From assembly GCA_905193995.1 (NCBI GenBank), contig CAJJQT010000099.1:1-7096 (forward strand): a stretch of 7,096 nt of DNA. The letters are read 5' to 3'. Under the pieces are notes generated by a model. The model saw only the letters and a program-made list of their open reading frames with translations, did not search any database and had not been told where the DNA came from. Made by a program: the position numbers and the translations under genes. Each line of letters begins with the position of its first letter. Position 1 is the stretch's first letter. Shown one piece after another: positions 1 through 5,903 of this stretch. This DNA comes from an uncultured Porphyromonadaceae bacterium. GTDB lineage: Bacteria > Bacteroidota > Bacteroidia > Bacteroidales > Muribaculaceae.

Positions 1-41
1 CTTTACACGCCATGGCCCACGCGGGCTCACGGTGAAATTGT

Positions 42-971
42 TCAGTCCTTGCGCGGCGGGGCCACTTCCGCATCCACGATGTCTTCATCGCTGTCGGGGG
101 ACGCGGTGGCGTTTTGCGGCCCGCCTTCCGGTCCCGAATCCGGCTTGCCGTCCGGTTCGGAGCCTGGCCCTGTGTCCGGGTCGGCGGCGTCCGCGCCCTG
201 GGGCAGGGCGTGGGCGTCCAGTACCTGCGCGTCCAGGGCCAGGCGCTGTTCCTGGTTTTGCGGCAGGGGCACGCAGCCTTTGTCCACCAGCACAATGCCC
301 GTGCGTTCCAGCACCTGGCGGCGGTAGGCGTATTCTTCCTGCATCTTATGGTGCCGGTAGACAAACCAGCGGTGCACCAGGTAACAGACGGCCAGCAGGG
401 CCGCGGCGCTGCCAGCTATCCAGGGGATATACGGCGTCAGCGCGCCGCCCATGCGCACCAAAGCCGTAAAGGCCCCGTCCACAAAAAACAGCCCCGCACC
501 CAGCAGCAGGATGCCCAGCAAGAGCACCACCGTAGGCGCATTGCGGATAATGGCGTAAAACCGTCGTAGGCGTTCGGGCACCTGCGCCTCGTCCGCATCG
601 CTCCCGGCTTCTTTTGCGGCTGGCGCGGCGTCTTCCCGGCCCAGAAAGCGCGCCACCCAGGTGCCGGAAAGGTGCACCAGCAGCATGAGCCCCACCGGGG
701 CCAGCACGGCCGCCACGGCCCAGCCCAGCCAGGGAAAGCGGGCCAGGGGCGGGCCGCCCGGAGTTTCCGGCGCGGCGTGCATGACCCCGTAAAAAAAAGA
801 CACGCCGCCCACGGCCAGTTCCACCAGAAAAATGGCCACCATCAGATAGAGCAGGGCGTCTTTGTACGGCCCGGCGTACCAGGCCAGCGGCCCACGGCCG
901 GCGCGGGGGCCTGCTCCGGACCGGTCGGCAAACTGGGCGGCTGGCCGCCCGTTATGGTCAGATTTGCGCAT
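42..971 (-). CDS. Four-helix integral membrane protein with acidic disordered C-terminal tail, function unknown
   Basis: This is a 309-residue protein that I do not recognise by name. The ATG at 971 is chosen because GTGAGGGAACGC lies directly in front of it. A start at 1052 would add 27 residues that look like translated leader (MRLAGKGRSGACG...). Four hydrophobic segments are visible at about residues 40-63, 82-104, 145-165 and 182-201. Positive residues after segment 2 (ARFLGR) and segment 4 (HRWFVYRHHK) suggest that both ends face the cytoplasm. A cytoplasmic region of about 105 residues follows. Its last 50 residues are rich in Asp, Gly and Pro, look unstructured, and end in the acidic DIVDAEV. 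The loop between helices 2 and 3 is also charged and Ala-rich. The gene diverges from the epimerase gene across a 266-base gap. The reading frame, SD and topology are clear; the function is not. Confidence 0.8.
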   Translation of the reverse strand: MRKSDHNGRPAAQFADRSGAGPRAGRGPLAWYAGPYKDALLYLMVAIFLVELAVGGVSFFYGVMHAAPETPGGPPLARFPWLGWAVAAVLAPVGLMLLVHLSGTWVARFLGREDAAPAAKEAGSDADEAQVPERLRRFYAIIRNAPTVVLLLGILLLGAGLFFVDGAFTALVRMGGALTPYIPWIAGSAAALLAVCYLVHRWFVYRHHKMQEEYAYRRQVLERTGIVLVDKGCVPLPQNQEQRLALDAQVLDAHALPQGADAADPDTGPGSEPDGKPDSGPEGGPQNATASPDSDEDIVDAEVAPPRKD

Positions 972-991
972 GCGTTCCCTCACGAATAGGC

Positions 992-1020
992 AGCATACGT
1001 TGCCGCGCGCCGTCCCGCAA
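992..1020 (-). promoter_or_regulatory. Candidate sigma-70 promoter for the membrane protein gene
   Basis: On the minus strand TTGCGG (1020-1015) and TATGCT (997-992) are separated by 17 bases. The -10 box ends about 20 bases before the chosen ATG at 971, so the leader would be short and would still contain the GAGGGA ribosome binding site. The -35 matches the consensus in only four of six positions and the region is GC-rich, so a chance match is possible. Confidence 0.35.
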
Positions 1021-1084
1021 GCCCCGGACCGCCCCTTGCCCGCAAGGCGCATCTGGCTTACCGTGCGCGCAGACGTGGGGCGTT

Positions 1085-1138
1085 GCAGCCTTGAGCCGAG
1101 CGGACGGCTGCGTGAGCTGACGTCCGCCGTGCAGCCGT
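1085..1138. repeat. Overlapping inverted repeats in the divergent intergenic region
   Basis: ACGGCTGC at 1104-1111 is perfectly complementary to GCAGCCGT at 1131-1138 with a 19-base loop. The same GGCTGC core can instead pair with GCAGCC at 1085-1090. A further pair, CGGACG at 1101-1106 with CGTCCG at 1121-1126, lies in the same segment. The stems are mutually exclusive. They lie 100-150 bases before the epimerase start, where they could be an operator or leader structure. No T-run follows, so this is not an ordinary terminator. Confidence 0.4.
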
Positions 1139-1190
1139 AGCGCGGTTTGCCCGGCGGATAAGCGTCGGAGTGGGGTCTTGTCCTTGCAGA

Positions 1191-1196
1191 TATACT
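1191..1196 (+). promoter_or_regulatory. Possible -10 box for the epimerase-U32 operon
   Basis: TATACT matches the TATAAT consensus at five of six positions and lies about 41 bases before the ATG at 1238, in a region that is otherwise GC-rich. No convincing -35 hexamer is found 16-18 bases upstream, so this is a weak call. Confidence 0.2.
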
Positions 1197-1237
1197 TCCG
1201 CAACGGCAAGCGGGGCCAATGGAATGGAGGACACAGC

Positions 1238-2254
1238 ATGCATGTACTTGTGACGGGCGCGGCGGGTTTTATCGGCTACCATCTCTGCCGGCGGCTGCTG
1301 GCCGACGGGCATACGGTGGTGGGGCTGGACAACTGCAACGACTACTATGACGTGCAGCTTAAAAACGACCGCCTGGCGCAGCTGGCGGCACTGCCGCAGG
1401 CCGCCGGTTTCCGCTGCGTGCGGGGAGATTTGGCCGATGGCCCGGCCCTGGCCGCGCTTTTTGAACAGGAAGGCTTCAGCCATGTGGTCAACCTGGCCGC
1501 TCAGGCCGGAGTACGCTACAGCCTGCAGAATCCTGAGGCCTATCTCAATGCCAACCTGCTGGGTTTTGGTCACATTCTGGAGGGCTGCCGCCGTCACAAG
1601 GTGGAGCACCTGGTTTTTGCCTCCTCGTCCTCGGTCTACGGGCTCAACGCGGCCCAGCCCTATTCTGTGCGCCACAATGTGGACCATCCCGTAAGCCTGT
1701 ATGCGGCCAGCAAAAAAAGCAACGAACTCATGGCCCACGCCTACAGCCATCTGTTCCGCATTCCCTGCACGGGGCTACGCTTTTTTACGGTTTACGGCCC
1801 CTGGGGCCGACCGGATATGGCCCTGCACCTGTTTACCACGGCCATTTTGCGCGGCGAACCCATCAAAGTTTTCAATGCGGGCCGCATGCGCCGCGATTTT
1901 ACTTATATCGACGACATTATTGAAGGCGTGGCGCGCATCCTGCCCCAGGCCCCCGGTCCGGACCCGGATTTTGACCCTGCGGCCCCCAACCCGGCCAGCA
2001 GCTCCGCGCCCTGGCGCATCTACAATATCGGCAACAACCACACGGTGGAGCTCAACGACTTCATCGCCACCCTGGAAGACGCCCTGGGCCGCAAAGCCGT
2101 CAAAGAGCTGCTGCCCATGCAGCCCGGCGACGTGGCCGCCACCTGGGCCGACATTGACGACCTAACCGCCGCCACGGGCTTTGCCCCCCATACGCCTCTG
2201 CGCGAGGGCATTGCCCGCTTTGTGGCCTGGTACCGGGAGTACTACAGATCATGA
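1238..2254 (+). CDS. NAD-dependent sugar epimerase, UDP-glucuronate 4-epimerase type (CapI/LspL-like)
   Basis: This is a 338-residue extended short-chain dehydrogenase/reductase, a normal length for UDP-glucuronate 4-epimerases. These enzymes interconvert UDP-glucuronate and UDP-galacturonate for surface polysaccharide in the cytoplasm. The Rossmann motif GAAGFIG is at residues 7-13. ASSSSVYG (128-135) supplies the catalytic Ser/Thr position, and YAASK (Tyr155, Lys159) is the catalytic YxxxK. RFFTVYGPWGRPDMA (181-195), RRDFTYIDDI (218-227) and MQPGDVAATWAD (294-305) are typical of this subgroup. A Pro/Asp-rich stretch at 238-258 is a variable loop. The start at 1238 is preferred over 1178 because GGAGG lies 8 bases before it and the Rossmann fold starts at once. 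The gene overlaps the U32 gene by ATGA, which suggests translational coupling. Exact substrate specificity cannot be proved from sequence. Confidence 0.92.
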   Translation: MHVLVTGAAGFIGYHLCRRLLADGHTVVGLDNCNDYYDVQLKNDRLAQLAALPQAAGFRCVRGDLADGPALAALFEQEGFSHVVNLAAQAGVRYSLQNPEAYLNANLLGFGHILEGCRRHKVEHLVFASSSSVYGLNAAQPYSVRHNVDHPVSLYAASKKSNELMAHAYSHLFRIPCTGLRFFTVYGPWGRPDMALHLFTTAILRGEPIKVFNAGRMRRDFTYIDDIIEGVARILPQAPGPDPDFDPAAPNPASSSAPWRIYNIGNNHTVELNDFIATLEDALGRKAVKELLPMQPGDVAATWADIDDLTAATGFAPHTPLREGIARFVAWYREYYRS

Positions 2255-3051
2255 CCCTCCAAAGCGCGCCCCTCCTGCCCGTTCCCACGCCGGAGCGCCC
2301 CGAAATCCTCGCCCCGGCGGGGGATGTTCCTTCCTTTCTGGCCGGGCTGGCCGCCGGGGCGGACGCCATCTATCTGGGGCTCAAAAATTTTTCTGCCCGC
2401 ATGCAGGCCGAAAATTTCGGCCTCACCGAACTTTCGCGCCTGACGGATCTGGCCCACGCTTCGGGCGCGCGCGTTTATGTGGCCATGAACACCTTGCTTA
2501 AGCCGGACGAGCCCGCCCAGGCCTTCCGGCTGGCGGCCCGGCTGGCCCGTCAGGTGCGGCCCGACGGCCTGATCATCCAGGATCTGGCCCTGCTGGATCT
2601 GGCCCGTCAGGCGGGCTTTGAGGGCGGGCTTTTTCTCTCTACCCTGGCCAACCTCACCCATCCGCAAAGTCTGCTGGAGGCTCGCGCTCTGGGGGCCAGC
2701 CGGGTTATCCTGCCGCGTGAACTCTCCATTGACGAAATCCGCCTTATGGGCGCGGCCTGCCCCGAAGGGCTGGACCTGGAGTGTTTTGTTCACGGCGCGT
2801 TGTGCTACTGCGTTTCCGGGCGCTGCTACTGGTCCAGTTATATGGGCGGCAAAAGCGGCCTGCGCGGTCGTCACGTCCTGCAGAGCCGCAGCCTTCTTAA
2901 AATGCGCCAGACGGTCGACTTCGGTTTCGTCGGTCGCTTCTTCGGCGTATTCGGTACCTTTACCCATGAGGACGAGCTCGCTGCGAGAGAGCTGGTCAGT
3001 CACGATCTTGTCAAACTGTTTCAGATTCATTGTGTACCTCCTTCGGCATAA
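2251..3051 (+). CDS. Peptidase U32 / RlhA-TrhP-UbiU family protein, truncated; C-terminus is antisense phage DNA
   Basis: Residues 1-207 are a clear U32 family N-terminal half: EILAPAGD (18-25), GADAIYLGLKNFSAR (36-50), VYVAMNTLL (75-83), IIQDLALL (108-115) and LPREL (154-158). The family signature ECFVHGALCYCVSGRC is at 177-192. It fits the PrtC pattern except for Trp194 where an aliphatic residue is usual. Members include collagenase-like proteases and the tRNA and rRNA hydroxylation proteins TrhP and RlhA, which bind an Fe-S cluster or prephenate. Cys185, Cys187 and Cys192 are present, but the expected Cys after GLRGR is replaced by His208. From there to the stop at 3049-3051 the frame reads phage DNA backwards, so the last 59 residues are meaningless. 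Family proteins are usually 300-700 residues, so at least a third is missing. It overlaps the epimerase stop by ATGA. The product is probably non-functional if the junction is real. Confidence 0.8.
   Translation: MTLQSAPLLPVPTPERPEILAPAGDVPSFLAGLAAGADAIYLGLKNFSARMQAENFGLTELSRLTDLAHASGARVYVAMNTLLKPDEPAQAFRLAARLARQVRPDGLIIQDLALLDLARQAGFEGGLFLSTLANLTHPQSLLEARALGASRVILPRELSIDEIRLMGAACPEGLDLECFVHGALCYCVSGRCYWSSYMGGKSGLRGRHVLQSRSLLKMRQTVDFGFVGRFFGVFGTFTHEDELAARELVSHDLVKLFQIHCVPPSA
2857..2871. other. Junction between cellular (left) and phage (right) DNA
   Basis: The plus strand still encodes the U32 family sequence GLRGR up to 2871. The minus strand already encodes the phage sequence TTAQA from 2871 down to 2857. 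Both coding matches end in this 15-base interval, so it is either a stretch of shared microhomology or the breakpoint itself. Base composition and gene orientation also change here. No direct repeat, transposon end or tRNA gene is visible on either side. Confidence 0.75.
2857..3030 (-). pseudogene. Conserved small phage protein (FKKAAALQ...TTAQA family), C-terminus cut off at junction
   Basis: The ATG at 3030 has an ideal AAGGAGG six bases upstream. The first 58 residues, with KGTEYAEEATDETEVDRLAHFKKAAALQDVTTAQA at 24-58, resemble a small phage protein family found beside replication genes in Firmicutes phages. As I recall, those proteins continue with a GMMAKHxVSI-like motif and are about 100-125 residues long; their function is unknown. 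Here the frame stays open after residue 58, down to 2242, but the translation becomes the low-information antisense of the U32 gene. The authentic part therefore ends at about 2857. The start lies inside the end of the 193-residue gene, overlapping it by 20 bases. The family match is from memory, not from a search. Confidence 0.6.
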
Positions 3052-3592
3052 TCAGCAAAAAGCTGGTGTTGATAGGAACTGCGAGCGCCGTCTCGACAGG
3101 CCGCTCCTGCTCGGCGATAAGACCGGACAGGTCAAAGCCGAGAGTCGAGAGATATTCAAGACCGAGCTTTGCGTTCGCGAGGGCGTTGACATTCAACGCG
3201 ACATTGTAATAGGTCTTTTCGACCTCGCGCCGAATATCGGAAAAACGCTTTTTGAGGTCTCTGTCGACCCGCGCCTCGCGCAGCTCTGTCTCTTGCAGCT
3301 TTTCGGCCATAGGGACCCGCGCAAGAAGTACGTTGTGAATTGAGTACAGGATTGTACCCCAACTCATAGACAAGGGACCTGCAAGCTCCTCGTTCTTCTT
3401 GTGCCAGTCCATCATATAGTTATAGACTTCGGTCAGGCGCGGCTCGACATACGCAACCATCTCAGCGAACTTCGTACGCTCGAGCTTTTCCGCAAGCAGC
3501 GCGGCTTTTGCGGCGGTCTCCTGTGTGTCGACCTGCGCAAGGGCCTCGGCCTTTCGGGCCTCAAGCCATTTTAGTAAGATTTTCTTAGTCAC
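3011..3592 (-). CDS. Phage protein of unknown function, 193 residues, helical
   Basis: I do not recognise this protein. It starts at GTG (3592-3590), preceded by GGAGGAAGAACA, which is a strong ribosome binding site. The polymerase stop at 3608 is only 15 bases upstream, so translation is probably coupled. Residues 1-45 and 95-130 are rich in Ala, Glu, Lys and Arg and look like long amphipathic helices or coiled coil. The centre has an aromatic patch (YVEPRLTEVYNYMMDWHKKNEEL, 48-70) and a small hydrophobic segment (GTILYSIHNVLL, 79-90). No signal peptide, zinc ligands or nuclease motif are visible. Its place directly after the polymerase suggests an accessory replication or recombination role, which is inference only. 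Its end overlaps the next gene by 20 bases and encodes that gene's ribosome binding site. Confidence 0.72.
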   Translation of the reverse strand: MTKKILLKWLEARKAEALAQVDTQETAAKAALLAEKLERTKFAEMVAYVEPRLTEVYNYMMDWHKKNEELAGPLSMSWGTILYSIHNVLLARVPMAEKLQETELREARVDRDLKKRFSDIRREVEKTYYNVALNVNALANAKLGLEYLSTLGFDLSGLIAEQERPVETALAVPINTSFLLIMPKEVHNESETV

Positions 3593-3607
3593 TGTTCTTC
3601 CTCCAAA

Positions 3608-5557
3608 TTAGTCCTTGCGATAATACTCGCACTCGTAGGCGTCGGCGCGAAGCGGCAGATTCGGGGCCCAGGAGATCGGCTGACCCATGAGCGCGCCAAG
3701 TTCTTCTGCAGAGCTGACGCCGATCGGAACCTCGCAAATCACTTCGTCGTGAACATGGAAGACGATCGGGAAGCCGGCGGCCTCAAGCCTAAACATAGCC
3801 TCAGCCAGGCAGTCACGGGCGGTAGCCTGAACGATATTCTCTACGAACTTCGGCCCGTAGGACTCAATACGGCCCCAGCCGCCCGAGGACTGAATTGTCC
3901 CCTCATAGGTGATATTGTCGTCGCCATCGACACGGGGCTTGACGTAGCTGAGCTCTCGGCCATTCGGCAAGCGCAGACGCATGAGCGGTCCTTGCTTGCG
4001 AAGTCTCATGCCGTGTGGCAGGTCGACAGGCGCCTGCGTCGTAATACACCGACGAACGGCTGCATCTGTGTCCCACCAGAACTTCGTGATCGACTTATTT
4101 GCCGCGCGCCAACTATTGACAATCGGCTTGAGCTCAGACTCTTCAAGGCCCATTGCCAAAGCGCCCATGCTCTTCATGGCGCCAACGGAACCGCCATAGC
4201 CCAAGGCAAGCTCAGCAATTTTACCCTTCTGACGCATCGGGTCACCTTTCTTGACAGACCCTTTCGGCAGGTGAAACATCTGCTCGGCCGAGGCCTCATA
4301 GATTTTGCCGTGCGTGTTGAAGACGTCCATGCGCCACTCTTCATCTGCGAGCCAAGCAAGCACGCGCGCCTCGATCGCAGAGAAGTCAGCCACGATGAAC
4401 CTGCAGCCAGGCTTAGGGATAAAGGCCGTACGAATGAGCTGGGACAGCGTTCCTGCCGTATCATCGAAGAGCATCTCGAGAGTCTCAAGATCGCCTTCAC
4501 GAACCAAGCGCCGTGCCGCGTCAAGCTCGCTGTCCGGCATCTTGTTCTGCGGCAGGTTTTGCATCTGCACCAAACGCCCGGCCCAGCGCCCGGTGCGCGC
4601 GGCACCGCAGAACTGGGTCAGGCCTCGGATACGACCGTCAGGGCAAACCGTGCGGAGCATCGCGTTGTATTTTTCAGTTGAGGTCTTCGCAAGGCCCTGA
4701 CGAATATCGAGCATCGCGTGGACCTCTTCATTATTGGTGCCGCTGCGAACGTCGCCGATCATTTTTTTATTAAGGCTCTCCACCTCAAAGCCAGAGACTT
4801 CCTCAATCCAGGACTTGAGCTGCGCGGCGCTCTTCGGATTGTCGAGGCCCGTCAATTCCTTTGCGGCATCAAGCAGCCGAGCTTTTACGATCTGGTCGAT
4901 CGCAACCGCGTTTTCCGCGAGGACCGTATCAACGCCGACGCCGCGGTCGTTGATATGCTGGTCGATTATCCAGAGATCGTGCTCGCTGGGAATCACGGGG
5001 AACTTTTGCAGGCGCTTCCTGATCGCACGCTCCGTCACGACGTCCTGACGGTTATACTCAACATAGAGGTTCCACCGTTCGGGGTCATGGTGAGGAAGAT
5101 TGCGCGTGCGCTCGCCGTTAACCTTTGTGGCCTTGCAGGGAATTGAGAAGTATCGAATCAATGCCTTGCCCGTCTTCGACTTCTGCTTGTCCTCAGGCAA
5201 GCCAATCACTTCGCCAACAGCTTCCAGGCTACCAGGCAAGCCAAGCTCACGGGCCATGACTGCGGTACAGCTCCATTGATCTGCAGGAGTCACGCGACCC
5301 ATAAACGCGCTCAGACAAGTCCGTTCAAAAGACGCATTGAATGCTGTCTTGAGGATTTCGGGGTCATACAGGGCGTCCTGGAGCTCCTGGGGTAGCTTCT
5401 GGCCTTGCGCCATGTCGATAACCGCAACAGGACCATCGTCCCAGGCATAGCCGAAGAGCAGAATCTCAAAATCAGGACTCGCCGCGTAGGCATAAACACC
5501 GGCTTTTTGAAGAGAGACAGAGGAATAGGTTTCAATATCGATTGCGAGAGTTTTCAT
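3608..5557 (-). CDS. Phage family A DNA polymerase with 3'-5' exonuclease domain
   Basis: This 649-residue replicative polymerase has no 5'-3' exonuclease domain. The N-terminal DEDDy proofreading domain (about 1-190) shows Exo I D7-I-E9, Exo II N74-x3-E78 and Exo III Y168-x3-D172. Glu78 stands where E. coli Pol I has Asp424. The polymerase domain (about 200-649) has motif A DFSAIEAR with Asp391, and motif B R442-x3-K446-x7-Y454-G, the O helix. Motif C is HVHDEV with Asp604 and Glu605. Leu450 occupies the position of Pol I Phe762, which contacts the sugar. All catalytic residues are present, so the enzyme looks active. The ATG at 5557 has AAGGGAG seven bases upstream, 18 bases after the HNH stop. 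The layout matches the polymerases of the Firmicutes phage modules that also carry DUF2815 proteins. The product should copy phage DNA with the SSB encoded upstream. Confidence 0.95.
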   Translation of the reverse strand: MKTLAIDIETYSSVSLQKAGVYAYAASPDFEILLFGYAWDDGPVAVIDMAQGQKLPQELQDALYDPEILKTAFNASFERTCLSAFMGRVTPADQWSCTAVMARELGLPGSLEAVGEVIGLPEDKQKSKTGKALIRYFSIPCKATKVNGERTRNLPHHDPERWNLYVEYNRQDVVTERAIRKRLQKFPVIPSEHDLWIIDQHINDRGVGVDTVLAENAVAIDQIVKARLLDAAKELTGLDNPKSAAQLKSWIEEVSGFEVESLNKKMIGDVRSGTNNEEVHAMLDIRQGLAKTSTEKYNAMLRTVCPDGRIRGLTQFCGAARTGRWAGRLVQMQNLPQNKMPDSELDAARRLVREGDLETLEMLFDDTAGTLSQLIRTAFIPKPGCRFIVADFSAIEARVLAWLADEEWRMDVFNTHGKIYEASAEQMFHLPKGSVKKGDPMRQKGKIAELALGYGGSVGAMKSMGALAMGLEESELKPIVNSWRAANKSITKFWWDTDAAVRRCITTQAPVDLPHGMRLRKQGPLMRLRLPNGRELSYVKPRVDGDDNITYEGTIQSSGGWGRIESYGPKFVENIVQATARDCLAEAMFRLEAAGFPIVFHVHDEVICEVPIGVSSAEELGALMGQPISWAPNLPLRADAYECEYYRKD

Positions 5558-5575
5558 GTGCTCGCTCCCTTCTTG

Positions 5576-5899
5576 CTATTGCGGGGGGGGGTAAAGCCCG
5601 AGGGCGTGGGCACGCCGCGTATTTTCTGCGATCGTACACCACTCGAGCTGGCTGGCGCGGTTATCATGCTTATTGCCACGTTTATGGTCCACAACGGGAT
5701 AGCCGTGCGGATTCGGCACAAACATTCTTGCGACGAGCAAGTGAACCTTCACATTGCAGCCGTTCAGGCTTACTCGCAGATAACCGCGCCGATCGTCAAA
5801 AGGCTTTAACACGCGCCCCGTACTCTTGCGCCGAATCTCTCCTAAGCGATTGATCTCGTACTCAGGAAAGTCGGGAATCGTGTGCCAGACGATCTTCAT
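5576..5899 (-). CDS. NUMOD4-HNH endonuclease, homing-endonuclease-like
   Basis: This 107-residue protein is built as an N-terminal NUMOD4 DNA-binding segment (WHTIPDFPEYEINRLGEIRR, 5-24) followed by an HNH nuclease fold. His53 in VHLLVARMF, the D71-H72 pair in VVDHKRGN and Asn80 in HDNRASQLEW are the probable metal and catalytic residues. The C-terminal TIAENTRRAHALG is typical of this type of phage HNH protein. It starts five bases after the SSB stop, with only a weak SD of its own, so it is probably read by translational coupling. It sits between the SSB and polymerase genes, a common kind of site for freestanding homing endonucleases, which cut phage alleles that lack the insert. The end of the gene runs through nine C residues (5591-5583 on the minus strand) coding PPP before a TAG stop. 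Confidence 0.9.
   Translation of the reverse strand: MKIVWHTIPDFPEYEINRLGEIRRKSTGRVLKPFDDRRGYLRVSLNGCNVKVHLLVARMFVPNPHGYPVVDHKRGNKHDNRASQLEWCTIAENTRRAHALGLYPPPQ
5583..5591. repeat. Nine-base G/C homopolymer at the 3' end of the HNH gene
   Basis: Nine consecutive G occur on the plus strand, which is nine C on the coding strand. With nine bases the HNH gene ends at TAG, 18 bases before the polymerase ATG. With one base fewer, the frame would run on to the TGA that overlaps that ATG (ATGA). The tract is prone to replication slippage and to sequencing error. Confidence 0.9.
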
Positions 5900-5903
5900 A
5901 GAC

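Noticed and set aside
1..41. Terminator for the membrane protein gene
   Set aside because: The only stem after the stop is four base pairs (GCCC/GGGC) and no T-run follows on the minus strand.
1058..1750. A 230-residue minus-strand frame
   Set aside because: It is antisense to the first half of the epimerase and the control region, and has no recognisable domain.
2872..2890. A cloning-site scar, because CTGCAG occurs at 2878-2883
   Set aside because: The phage frame stays family-like through and beyond this site (LQDVTTAQA), so the join lies to its left and the PstI-type site is incidental.
2242..3030. A 262-residue minus-strand open frame as one intact phage gene
   Set aside because: Only the first 58 residues look like a protein family. 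The rest is the antisense of the U32 gene, whose plus-strand frame has clear conserved motifs.
2800..3100. A prophage attachment site at the junction
   Set aside because: No tRNA, integrase or duplicated core sequence is visible, and a phage gene is itself truncated, which normal integration would not cause.
3749..4681. A 310-residue plus-strand frame
   Set aside because: It lies wholly antisense to the polymerase domain, which has all catalytic motifs. It shows no family features or ribosome binding site and is a by-product of codon bias.
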